From Fimenecus sp045655645 (GTDB taxonomy: Bacteria; Bacillota; Clostridia; Oscillospirales; Acutalibacteraceae), in contig JAZOPS010000033.1 in assembly GCA_045655645.1 (NCBI GenBank), positions 1-64,000 of the forward strand: 64,000 bases of DNA. Reading direction: 5' to 3'. Of the stretch, positions 1-7,841 are shown piece by piece (the first letter of the stretch is position 1; every line of letters starts with the position of its first letter). The notes below the pieces were generated by a model that saw only the letters and a list, made by a program, of their open reading frames with translations, made no database searches and was not told the DNA's origin. The position numbers and the translations under genes were made by a program.

Positions 1-159
1 CTCTTCTACAAAGCAATAATGAAGCTCAGTAATGAGCGTAGTTTAATTTTAATTTCAAACAGGGATTTGCCTTTGTGGAATGAAATGAAGGCAGACCGAC
101 ACGTGATAGAAACCTTGTCAGCAAGGCTATCACACAACTCACAGATGATTTATCTGTAA
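1..159 (+). CDS. IstB-like ATP-binding protein of an IS21-type element, C-terminal 52 residues (5' partial)
   Basis: Frame 1 is open from the first base to a TAA at 157-159. The 52 residues include the stretch ERSLILISNRDLPLWNE and later LSARLSHNSQMIYL. This fits the C-terminal part of IstB/DnaC-type helpers, where a strand ending in (T/I)SN precedes a helix and the RLxHxS segment close to the end of the protein. In the IS21 family IstB helps the IstA transposase choose targets. The Walker motifs would lie upstream, outside the window, so activity cannot be judged. The flanking terminal repeats support the family call. Confidence 0.65.
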   Translation, partial: LFYKAIMKLSNERSLILISNRDLPLWNEMKADRHVIETLSARLSHNSQMIYL

Positions 160-229
160 TAAAAACTTAAAAGCCTATTCCTATTAAAACTGAAAATAAG
201 ATGCGTTACGACGCATTTAATATAAAAAA

Positions 230-302
230 GTACACCGTTGGAAATGTTTTTCGGAAATCGTGAAAACAGGCGAAAAAAATGTACACGGTGGAAATATTTT
301 TT
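230..302 (+). repeat. Two direct terminal repeats of the IS21-type element
   Basis: Copies at 230-251 and 281-302 share GTACAC, then (C/G)GT, then GGAAAT followed by a T run. They differ by a few substitutions and a one-base shift and lie 51 bases apart. Multiple repeats inside each end are typical of IS21 and are thought to bind IstA. A separate perfect hairpin (ATGCGT-TACG-ACGCAT) sits just upstream at 201-216. Confidence 0.6.
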
Positions 303-444
303 ACCCATTTTGCGATATGGGTGAAAATTTCACCCCTTGGGGGTGGGGCACACAAAATCTCTGTACAAAAACAGGTACGGACAGCGGCGCGGGGTCTTGT
401 GTTAATTTTCGCAAAAGTTTTGATATTTTCAACAATTAAATGAG

Positions 445-496
445 AAAAGCAACAGTATTTTCACTGTTGCCTTTTGTTTTGTGTGAGTGGTATAAT
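445..496 (+). promoter_or_regulatory. Terminator hairpin fused to extended -10 promoter, copy 1
   Basis: A GCAACAGT/ACTGTTGC hairpin (449-456 with 463-470) runs into a T-rich tract and then an extended -10, TGGTATAAT, at 488-496. TTGCCT at 467-472 lies within the hairpin's right arm and T tract, 18 bases before TATAAT, so it can act as the -35. The unit would therefore end upstream transcription and start that of the gene at 532. Near-copies occur at 3593 and 4777. Confidence 0.6.
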
Positions 497-531
497 TGTT
501 TTGATAAATAAGAATTTTAAGGAGTAAACTT

Positions 532-1149
532 ATGGGCTTGTTTAACATATTCCAAAAGAAAAAACAAAGTGAACCATTAAAAACAATAAAAATTGGTGAT
601 TGGGTTACACAGTATAGTGCTGGTTATTGGAAAGTTGTTAATATTTTTCCTAAATACGCCGATGAAGATTATTGTTATGAGGGAAACTCATGGAAAAAAG
701 GCGACCGTCTTGGCGATTGGGTAATATTGAAAAAGGGTTTTACAGTTAAAATGAAGCCCAGTAATGCTTGCGATTTTGTCGATGCACAGTGGTGCAAACC
801 TGTGTCAAACGATATTGTTCAATCTATCGAAGCAACATTTGCTGAAAACCCAAAAATCAAACAAAAATTCGATAATGCACCAGATATGCCAAATCCTTCT
901 GTAGCTAATATATGGATGAAACTTTCAGATGAGCAAGTCCAATCTTTTTCAGAACTCATATCAAATTTCCCTGAGCGATTCACCACCGAACAATTTTGGA
1001 CATGGTCTGCTAATTATCGTCAGCACATTGTTGACCCATCCAATGCTACACATATTTTATATCTATATAGTTACTTATGGGAGATTAGCGATGATTTTGA
1101 ACCACTCCATTTGGGCCCAGAAATAAAGAAACTTGACAATCACATTTAA
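532..1149 (+). CDS. Hypothetical protein, 205 aa
   Basis: I do not recognise this soluble protein. It has no signal peptide or membrane segment. The N-terminal 75 residues are rich in aromatic and acidic residues with a KIGDWVTQYSAGYWKVV stretch that could be a small beta-barrel. The C-terminal half looks helical (LSDEQVQSFSELISNFPERF, followed by a Trp-rich FWTWSANY). The start ATG follows AAGGAG with good spacing and lies 35 bases after an extended -10, so a real gene is likely. No terminator is seen before the GH78 gene 65 bases downstream, so the two may be co-transcribed. Its place beside an IS end is compatible with, but does not prove, recent acquisition. Confidence 0.6.
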   Translation: MGLFNIFQKKKQSEPLKTIKIGDWVTQYSAGYWKVVNIFPKYADEDYCYEGNSWKKGDRLGDWVILKKGFTVKMKPSNACDFVDAQWCKPVSNDIVQSIEATFAENPKIKQKFDNAPDMPNPSVANIWMKLSDEQVQSFSELISNFPERFTTEQFWTWSANYRQHIVDPSNATHILYLYSYLWEISDDFEPLHLGPEIKKLDNHI

Positions 1150-1214
1150 CTATTCTACATAAAATTAGACAAATTCCAATTTATCAAACAAGAGTTCATT
1201 TCAAGGAGGTTCCT

Positions 1215-3566
1215 ATGAAAAAATTACTATTATTAATTATTCCTGCGCTTTTAATAGTGGCAGTTCTTATTTTTTCATATTTTTCACCACTTGTTATATT
1301 GGAGGAAACGACAATGCCGTATACAAATGATTCCAAAATTCCCGACAGTATTCCTGAATACAGCGTGATTTCTACGGGCGAAAAAGCCGATTGGACTGCA
1401 AAATGGATTTGGGATAAGGAAAACCTGACGGAGAAAAATGTTTGGATGTGCTTTAATAAAAAGGTTACTCTTGAAGGAAAGCCTGAAGAACTTATCGCTC
1501 ACATCTCAGCCGACTCAAAATACTGGCTTTACATAAACGGAGAAACCGTTGTTTTTGAGGGAAGCGTGAAACGAGGTCCTGACGAAAACAGTGGCTATTA
1601 TGACAGTGTAGATATTGCTCCTTTCCTCAAAGAGGGTGAAAACTCAATTTGTGCTTTGGTGTGGTTCTGGGGTGATGATAAAAACTATTCATATAATAGT
1701 AGTGGTCAGGGTGGATTCATTTTTGAAGCCATAAATGAGAGCATCACCATAATTTCCGACAATAGTTGGAAAGTGAATAAGCACAGTGCTTATGGTGACA
1801 GTATTCTTTACAAGCCTAATTATAGACTTCCCGAACACAGTATTTATTACGATGCAAGGGAAGATATTGGCGATTGGATAAATGAGTCTTATGATGTTTC
1901 TTCTTGGGAAAATGCAACCGAATATGGTATCGGTGTCGAGGGTGTTTATGGCAAACTTTATCCAAGAGGAATACCATTCTTGAAAGATTACGGTCTTAAA
2001 GATTATGAGAATTCAAAGGATTATGAGAACTATACCGTAAGTAATCTTTTCGGTGAAAAAATCACAGTAGATATTTCATATAACGCACAGGTTACTACAT
2101 ACCTTAAAATCATTGCACCTGCTGGCAAAAAAATTCGCATAACAACGGAAAACACACCAATCGGTGCAGTTTCAACTACATATATAACCAAAGAGGGAGA
2201 ACAGGAGTTTGAATCTTTAGGTTGGGTTAACGGAGAGCATATTACTTATGACATACCACATGGCGTTACTGTTGTTTCTCTCAAGTATCGTGAAACGGGA
2301 TATGACAGTTCATTCTGTGGTGACTTCAATTGCGATGATGAGTTTTTGAATTCACTTTGGCAAAAATCTCTGCGTACTCTCTATGTTACTATGCGTGACA
2401 ATTTTATGGATTGTCCCGACAGAGAAAGAGCACAGTGGTGGGGCGATGTCACAAGTGAAATGATTATGACAATGTACTCTATGGACAGTAACTCCTACCT
2501 GCTGTATCAAAAGGGTGTCCAAGCGATGCTTTCTCACATTGATGACACAAAAGTGCTTCAAACTGTTGTACCAATAAGTGGTGACTATTTTGAACTTCCT
2601 GTTCAGCAACTTGCAGGAATTGTAGGTTTTATGACCTACTATGAATATACTGGTGACAAGGCCTTTCTTGAAAAGGTTTATGATGCATCTATTGACTACC
2701 TGAAACTTTGGGAAATGGGTGAAAATAATCTTGTGGTTCATCGTGAAGGCTCATGGGATTGGCCTGATTGGGGCGACAAGGCAGATATGACAGCCATCGA
2801 AAATGCTTGGGTTTACTATGCTCTTTCTACTACAGAGAAAATGGCAGAGAGTTTAGGAAAAGGCGAGGATATCTCGTTTATTACTGAAAGAAAAGAAACT
2901 ATCGCAAAGGGTTATAAGACTCTTTGGACAGAAGAAGGCTTCAAAAGTGAAGATGCGAAAAATCCCGATGACAGAGCCAATGCCCTTGCAGTTTTGTCGG
3001 GACTTGCAGACAAAGAGCAGTATGATACTATTAAAAATGTGCTCACAACCACTAAAAACGCAAGTCCATATATGGAATATTATGTTCTTGAAGCCATTTG
3101 CAAAATGGGAGAATATGAAGCGGCATATGACAGAATTAAGGACAGATATGAGGGTATGGTGAATGCGGATTACTCTACTCTTTGGGAATTTTGGGACGCT
3201 TGGCGTGGCACTAAAAATCACGCATGGAGTGGTGGACCTCTTGTTATAATGAGTAAGCATTTTGCAGGTATCACTCCCCTTTCTGCTGGCTATGAAAAGG
3301 TTAAAATTGACCCTCAATACACTTTGTCCAACAGCATGAGTTGCACCGTTCCAAGTGTAAAAGGGTTAATCACTTTGGATTATGAAAAAACTGACGGGGA
3401 ATACACTATCAACCTTACTATCCCACAAGGTGTAAAAGCTGTTTTATATGTGCCAGCTAACGCGGTTGTAAATATCAATTCACAAGTTTATTACCAAAAT
3501 GGTGAGTATGTAAACAGTTCAATCGGTAATGTAGAAATTGTTGAAAAATCACTCAATAACGAATAA
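1215..3566 (+). CDS. GH78-family alpha-L-rhamnosidase, N-terminally membrane-anchored
   Basis: At 783 aa this is the usual size for an alpha-L-rhamnosidase removing terminal rhamnose from plant or microbial glycans. Residues 1-30 form one hydrophobic segment without a clear cleavage or lipobox site, so it is probably anchored outside the membrane. Residues about 55-210 are the N-terminal beta-sandwich (TAKWIWD, HISADSKYWLYING). The (alpha/alpha)6 catalytic domain follows. DCPDRERAQWWGD (399-411) matches the GH78 general-acid motif with E404 as candidate acid. LWEFWDAW (656-663), followed by NHAWSGGP, carries E658 as candidate base. The C-terminal 100 residues form the closing beta-sandwich. 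The start is set by AAGGAGGT. It is the only hydrolase in the window with an obvious export segment. Confidence 0.88.
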   Translation: MKKLLLLIIPALLIVAVLIFSYFSPLVILEETTMPYTNDSKIPDSIPEYSVISTGEKADWTAKWIWDKENLTEKNVWMCFNKKVTLEGKPEELIAHISADSKYWLYINGETVVFEGSVKRGPDENSGYYDSVDIAPFLKEGENSICALVWFWGDDKNYSYNSSGQGGFIFEAINESITIISDNSWKVNKHSAYGDSILYKPNYRLPEHSIYYDAREDIGDWINESYDVSSWENATEYGIGVEGVYGKLYPRGIPFLKDYGLKDYENSKDYENYTVSNLFGEKITVDISYNAQVTTYLKIIAPAGKKIRITTENTPIGAVSTTYITKEGEQEFESLGWVNGEHITYDIPHGVTVVSLKYRETGYDSSFCGDFNCDDEFLNSLWQKSLRTLYVTMRDNFMDCPDRERAQWWGDVTSEMIMTMYSMDSNSYLLYQKGVQAMLSHIDDTKVLQTVVPISGDYFELPVQQLAGIVGFMTYYEYTGDKAFLEKVYDASIDYLKLWEMGENNLVVHREGSWDWPDWGDKADMTAIENAWVYYALSTTEKMAESLGKGEDISFITERKETIAKGYKTLWTEEGFKSEDAKNPDDRANALAVLSGLADKEQYDTIKNVLTTTKNASPYMEYYVLEAICKMGEYEAAYDRIKDRYEGMVNADYSTLWEFWDAWRGTKNHAWSGGPLVIMSKHFAGITPLSAGYEKVKIDPQYTLSNSMSCTVPSVKGLITLDYEKTDGEYTINLTIPQGVKAVLYVPANAVVNINSQVYYQNGEYVNSSIGNVEIVEKSLNNE

Positions 3567-3590
3567 GGTAAAATTGAATTCAATAAACAA

Positions 3591-3640
3591 AAGCAACAGC
3601 CTTAAAACTGTTGCTTTTTGTTTTATATGAATGGTATAAT
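3591..3640 (+). promoter_or_regulatory. Terminator hairpin fused to extended -10 promoter, copy 2
   Basis: A GCAACAG-CCTTAAAA-CTGTTGC hairpin (3593-3599 with 3608-3614) is followed by T-rich sequence and TGGTATAAT at 3632-3640. TTGCTT at 3611-3616 lies 18 bases before TATAAT. It ends the GH78 unit and would drive the GH32 gene at 3671. Confidence 0.65.
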
Positions 3641-3670
3641 TGATTTAACGAAAGTGAAAAGAGGGGTTAT

Positions 3671-4753
3671 ATGAATTATCGTACACCGCCAAAATTCCAT
3701 TTTGCGACAAAAAAGGGTTGGGTTAATGACCCTAACGGACTTGTATATTTTAATGGCTATTACCATATTTTTTATCAGCATTCGCCCAATTTTGAAAAGC
3801 CATGGAATGAGAGTATGCATTGGGGACATGCAAGAACAAAGGATTTCTTGAATTTTGAGGAATTACCCGTTGCGCTTTTCCCCGACAAGTCATACGATAA
3901 AGATGGTTGCTGGTCAGGTACGGCAATTGTCAAAGACGATACCCTTTTTCTCTTTTACGCATCTATTCACGACGGTGTTCAGTCAGTAAGTGTTGCTTAT
4001 TCAACTGACGGAGTCAACTTTGAAAAATATGAAAACAACCCTGTAATCGGTGGTTTTCCTGCTGATGGTTGTCCCGATTTTCGTGACCCTGCCGTGTGCT
4101 ATTCCGATGGTAAATATTATTGCGTAATGGCATCGGGAAACCGTGAAAAGAAAACTGCAAATCTTCTTTTATACAAAAGTGAAGACCTGTTCAATTGGGA
4201 ATACAAAGGCATTTTGTGTGAATGGGAAAATTCAAAATTTGCCGAATGTCCATCTTTTATGAAATCAGGAGATAAATATCTGCTTACTGCTTCTGTCTGC
4301 AAAGAAGACAGTCATCGTTTTTCTGTAATGTATGGCACTTTTGAAGACGGAAAATTCACACCGGAACACACAGGAGAAGTTGACAAAGGTCCCGACCAAT
4401 ATGCAGGTCAAGTATTTTTTGACCACAAGGGAAGAACAATTCTTATTTCTTGGCTACCCGGTTGGAAATATGCAGGTTACAAGAAAAAAGATATCGGTTG
4501 TATGTCCGTCCCTCGTGAAATTAAACTGATTGACGGTAAAATCTATGGGTATCCCGTAGAAGAAGTACAGCATTTACTCACCGACAGCGATTCATCAGTT
4601 ATTCGCAAGAAAAACGGATTTAAAATCAAGAGAACACACCGTAAGTGCGTTGTTTATGAAGGCGAAATCAAAGACCTTAAAATCATTCGTGACGGATATA
4701 TTTTAGAAGTATTTGTCAATGGTGGAGAAGAAATTTATTCTGTTTTGCTATAA
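3671..4753 (+). CDS. GH32-family beta-fructosidase, shortened C-terminal domain
   Basis: This cytoplasmic 360-aa protein would hydrolyse terminal beta-fructosides such as sucrose, sucrose-6-phosphate or fructo-oligosaccharides. All three hallmark motifs of the five-bladed propeller are present: WVNDPNG with nucleophile D20, FRDP with transition-state stabiliser D139, and AECPSF with acid/base E192. Family members are normally 450-500 aa. Here the C-terminal beta-sandwich is cut to about 50 residues, but the typical last strands (ILEVFVNGGEEIYSV) remain, as though the middle of the sandwich were deleted. No PTS or sucrose permease gene is adjacent, so the exact substrate is open. The start follows GAGGGG. 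Confidence 0.85.
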   Translation: MNYRTPPKFHFATKKGWVNDPNGLVYFNGYYHIFYQHSPNFEKPWNESMHWGHARTKDFLNFEELPVALFPDKSYDKDGCWSGTAIVKDDTLFLFYASIHDGVQSVSVAYSTDGVNFEKYENNPVIGGFPADGCPDFRDPAVCYSDGKYYCVMASGNREKKTANLLLYKSEDLFNWEYKGILCEWENSKFAECPSFMKSGDKYLLTASVCKEDSHRFSVMYGTFEDGKFTPEHTGEVDKGPDQYAGQVFFDHKGRTILISWLPGWKYAGYKKKDIGCMSVPREIKLIDGKIYGYPVEEVQHLLTDSDSSVIRKKNGFKIKRTHRKCVVYEGEIKDLKIIRDGYILEVFVNGGEEIYSVLL

Positions 4754-4776
4754 AAATTACAGAGCAAACCCAACGA

Positions 4777-4818
4777 GCAACAGCCTTAAAACTGTTGCTT
4801 TTTTGTAGGTGGTATAAT
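4777..4818 (+). terminator. Terminator plus extended -10 repeat, copy 3 (shortened spacer)
   Basis: The same GCAACAG-CCTTAAAA-CTGTTGC hairpin (4777-4783 with 4792-4798) and T run follow the GH32 gene, and TGGTATAAT sits at 4810-4818. Here TTGCTT is only 12 bases from TATAAT, so the promoter half is probably weak. No gene starts within 180 bases of it, and 4819-4930 holds nothing I recognise. Confidence 0.6.
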
Positions 4819-4930
4819 TAAATATATCAACTGAAAAGCAAATAAAATAAGAGTTTTTACATTCGTTGAAACTGCTATTTTATTTTCATAGCAAAGTCCT
4901 AATCTTAAATGAATTTATTGCTTATACTTA

Positions 4931-4959
4931 TTGTGCTTTTTATTAAGGTGTGATATAAT
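4931..4959 (+). promoter_or_regulatory. Sigma-A type promoter of the NhaC-like gene
   Basis: TTGTGC (4931-4936), a 17-base spacer and TATAAT (4954-4959) lie 43 bases before the start codon at 5002. Confidence 0.6.
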
Positions 4960-5001
4960 CCTTGGGATTTGAATTAGAAATTACAGAAAGCGAGTTTCAA
5001 A

Positions 5002-6312
5002 ATGAAAAAATCTAATGCATTGGCGCTTATTCCTATTGGAGTGTTCGTTGTTTTTTATTTATCTTTAGGAATTATTTTTGAATATGTTATGAAAATTCCC
5101 ATGGGCTTTTATAATGTGCCCGTCGTTGTGGCTTTTCTCATTGCACTTCTTGTTGCAGTGCTCCAAACAAAAAATGTTTCTCTTGATAAAAAGTTTGAGA
5201 TTATGGGACAAGGTGTCGGTGACAAAAATATTATCACCATGCTTTTAATCTTTATGCTTGCAGGCATTTTTGTAGGTGTAGTTGGCAGAGATTCTGCAGA
5301 AAGCGTTGCATATTTTATGCTTTCAATTACTCCCCCACGACTTGCAGTTGTTGTTCTTTTTATTATAAGTTGTTTTGTTTCAACTGCTATGGGCACTTCG
5401 GTTGGTACTATCACACTTATTACCCCTATTGCTGTTGCCGTTGCTGATGGCTCGGGCTTTTCATTACCACTTTGTGTGGGCACAGTAGTCGGTGGTGCTA
5501 TGTTTGGTGACAACCTTTCGTTCATTTCCGACACTACTATTGCTGCTTGTAATGGTCAGGGTTGCCAGATGAAAGACAAATTCCGTACAAACTTTGCAAT
5601 TGTTGTGCCTGCTGCGATAGTAACTCTCGGTCTTATTCTTGCACTGTCGTTCAATGCAGAAATTACTGAAAACATCAGCAAAAGCTATGATATGCTTCAG
5701 ATTCTTCCATATGTTCTTGTTCTTATCAGCGGAGTTATTGGCATAAATGTATTCCTTACTTTACTTATTGGTATTGTCTCAGGTAGTATTATTATGCTTG
5801 CTACAAATTCAGTAGTATTCTCTGACTTGCTTGCAGGCATGGGCTCTGGTGCATCAGGAATGTTTGAAACATCAATGGTTGCAATTCTTGTAGCTTCACT
5901 TTGTGCACTTATTAAATACAACGGTGGATTTCAAGCACTTCTTGATGGAATTCGCAAAATCTTCAAAGGCAAAAAGAGTGGTCAACTTGGCATTGGACTT
6001 TTAGTTGGACTTATGGATATTGCTACTGCAAATAACACAGTTGCTATTGTTATGGCAAACCCAATCGCCAGTGAAATGGCAAAGGATTTTGACATAACAC
6101 CTAGAAAAACCGCTTCAATCCTTGATACCTTCTCTTGCATTTTCCAAGGATTTCTTCCATATGGTGCTCAGATTCTTGTAGCACTTTCAGTTGTAAGCAC
6201 ATTGGGTTATGAATTGACCGCATTCCAAATCATTTCACATCTTTTCTACCCTATGATTCTTCTTTTAAGTTCACTTTTATTTATATTTCTTATTCCTGAA
6301 AAGAAAAAATAA
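5002..6312 (+). CDS. NhaC-family Na+/H+ antiporter-like membrane protein
   Basis: This 436-aa protein has about eleven hydrophobic segments. It carries the MGTSVGTITLITPIAVAVA region and, soon after, GGAMFGDNLSFISDTTIAA, which are characteristic of the Na_H_antiporter/NhaC group. The second-half repeat ends with an ATANNTVAIVMANPIA segment. Such proteins exchange Na+ or organic ions for H+ at the cytoplasmic membrane; some relatives carry amino acids or malate/lactate, so the substrate is inferred. It stands alone between its own promoter and a terminator and has no obvious functional tie to the sugar hydrolases around it. The ribosome site is weak (GAAAGCGAG). Confidence 0.8.
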   Translation: MKKSNALALIPIGVFVVFYLSLGIIFEYVMKIPMGFYNVPVVVAFLIALLVAVLQTKNVSLDKKFEIMGQGVGDKNIITMLLIFMLAGIFVGVVGRDSAESVAYFMLSITPPRLAVVVLFIISCFVSTAMGTSVGTITLITPIAVAVADGSGFSLPLCVGTVVGGAMFGDNLSFISDTTIAACNGQGCQMKDKFRTNFAIVVPAAIVTLGLILALSFNAEITENISKSYDMLQILPYVLVLISGVIGINVFLTLLIGIVSGSIIMLATNSVVFSDLLAGMGSGASGMFETSMVAILVASLCALIKYNGGFQALLDGIRKIFKGKKSGQLGIGLLVGLMDIATANNTVAIVMANPIASEMAKDFDITPRKTASILDTFSCIFQGFLPYGAQILVALSVVSTLGYELTAFQIISHLFYPMILLLSSLLFIFLIPEKKK

Positions 6313-6318
6313 AACAAT

Positions 6319-6351
6319 TTCCTGCAAGACATTTTCTTGCGGGAATTTTTT
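6319..6351 (+). terminator. Rho-independent terminator after the NhaC-like gene
   Basis: TTCCTGCAAG (6319-6328) pairs with CTTGCGGGAA (6336-6345), one mismatch, and is followed by a T run. Confidence 0.8.
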
Positions 6352-6360
6352 ATATAAATA

Positions 6361-6389
6361 TTTACAATATATGGGATTTTTGGTATTAT
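6361..6389 (+). promoter_or_regulatory. Promoter of the phosphoglucomutase-sialidase-GH43 operon
   Basis: TTTACA (6361-6366), a 17-base spacer and TGG-TATTAT (-10 at 6384-6389) lie directly after the preceding terminator and 29 bases before the start at 6418. Confidence 0.6.
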
Positions 6390-6417
6390 AAAAACAGAAT
6401 TTTTTTGAGGTGATGTT

Positions 6418-7830
6418 ATGAACACAATTTCATTTGGTACAGGTGGTTGGCGTGCAATTATCGGCGAAGACTTTATCTGTGAAAATGTGCGCAGAGTAGC
6501 AAAAGGCATTAGTTTGCTCATGCAAGAAGAAAACAAAACAGAAAAGCCTATAATCATTGGTTTCGACAGACGCTTTCTCTCTGAAAATGCTGCGAAATGG
6601 GTAGCAGAAGTGTTAGCTCACGACGGCGTAAATGTATTGTTTATGGACAGAAGTGTGCCAACTCCACTTGTTATGCACACAGTTAAAGACCAAGGTCTTG
6701 ATTTTGGTATTGAAATCACAGCAAGCCACAACCCATCAAGTTATAATGGAATTAAACTCATTGTTGAAGAAGGTCGTGACGCACCACTTGAAATCACAAA
6801 TCATCTTGAAAAATTAATTGCAACTGTGGATGAAGTTGAGTTTATGGACTTTTCTGTTGCTCTCGAAAAAGGACTTGTTACATACATCAATAATCCTTTC
6901 AACAAATTCCTTGATGATATTATTGGTCTTCTTGATATGAACGCACTTCGCGAGCGTGGACTTCGTGTGCTTTTTGACTCAATGCACGGTTCAGGTACAT
7001 ATCCTTTACTCGTAATCTTCCATACAGCAAGATGCACAATTGATACCATCAACATCAACAAAGACGCATATTTTGGTGGCGTTATGCCTGCTCCATCTGA
7101 AAGAAGTCTTTTTACACTTCGTAATCAGGTTGTAAACGGTGATTATGACTTTGGTATTGCTATGGATGGTGACGGTGACCGTCTTGGTATTATCGACGCT
7201 AACGGCAGTTACATAAATGCTAACGAAATTCTTTGTCTTTTATACTATTATCTCGTTAAATACAAGGGTTGGCGTGGCCCAGTAGTTAGAAACCTTGCAA
7301 CAACTCACATGCTTGATAAAATCGCAGAAAGCTTTGGCGAAGAATGTTTCGAAGTTCCTGTTGGATTTAAATACATCTCATCAAAAATCGACGAAGTTGA
7401 CGCAGTTCTCGGTGGTGAGTCATCAGGTGGTCTCACTGTTCGTGGTCACATTCATGGCAAAGACTCTGTTTATGCCGCATCACTTTTTGCAGAAATGGTC
7501 AGTGTCACAAAGCAATCACCTGCCGAGCTTCTTGATGAACTGAAAAAAGAATTCGGCACATTTGTAATGGTTGAAGATGATATGAGATTTGCACCTGAAG
7601 TTAAACCAATGGTTAATAAAACACTTATGGTGGATAAACTTTTGCCAACATTCAAAGACGAAATTGTTCGTGTTAATTATGAAGACGGATGCAAGGTTTA
7701 TTTTGAAGATGGTTTTGTTATCTGCCGTTTCTCTGGTACAGAACCACTTCTTCGTATTTTCGCAGAAAGCACAAATCCTGTTCGTGCGAAAGAATATATT
7801 GATACATTTAAGAAATTCTTGTTTGATTAA
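6418..7830 (+). CDS. Phosphoglucomutase/phosphomannomutase-family protein
   Basis: The 470-aa protein interconverts hexose 1- and 6-phosphates through a phosphoserine. All four domain signatures of the alpha-D-phosphohexomutase family are present: TASHNPSSYNG with active-site S103, the metal loop DGDGDRLG from D250, the sugar-binding GGESSGG loop, and the phosphate-binding RFSGTEPLLRI near the C-terminus. Glucose, mannose and glucosamine phosphate mutases cannot be separated from motifs alone. It is the first gene of a three-gene operon; the sialidase starts 11 bases downstream. It could channel sugars released by the hydrolases into central metabolism or glycogen. GAGGTG gives the ribosome site. 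Confidence 0.9.
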   Translation: MNTISFGTGGWRAIIGEDFICENVRRVAKGISLLMQEENKTEKPIIIGFDRRFLSENAAKWVAEVLAHDGVNVLFMDRSVPTPLVMHTVKDQGLDFGIEITASHNPSSYNGIKLIVEEGRDAPLEITNHLEKLIATVDEVEFMDFSVALEKGLVTYINNPFNKFLDDIIGLLDMNALRERGLRVLFDSMHGSGTYPLLVIFHTARCTIDTININKDAYFGGVMPAPSERSLFTLRNQVVNGDYDFGIAMDGDGDRLGIIDANGSYINANEILCLLYYYLVKYKGWRGPVVRNLATTHMLDKIAESFGEECFEVPVGFKYISSKIDEVDAVLGGESSGGLTVRGHIHGKDSVYAASLFAEMVSVTKQSPAELLDELKKEFGTFVMVEDDMRFAPEVKPMVNKTLMVDKLLPTFKDEIVRVNYEDGCKVYFEDGFVICRFSGTEPLLRIFAESTNPVRAKEYIDTFKKFLFD

Positions 7831-7841
7831 GGAGAAAATCA

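Larger units (their letters stand above)
1..350 (+). mobile_element. Right end of an IS21-family insertion sequence (left part outside window)
   Basis: The window opens inside the tail of an IstB-like helper ATPase gene. About 70 bases after its stop come two near-identical 22-base direct repeats beginning GTACAC(C/G)G, at 230 and 281. IS21-family elements carry such multiple terminal repeats, and istB lies next to the right end. Beyond the second repeat are a hairpin at 303-324 (ACCCAT/ATGGGT) and a CACCCC/GGGGTG hairpin near 333-347. The exact outer boundary is not visible; I place it near 350 by inference. Confidence 0.6.
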
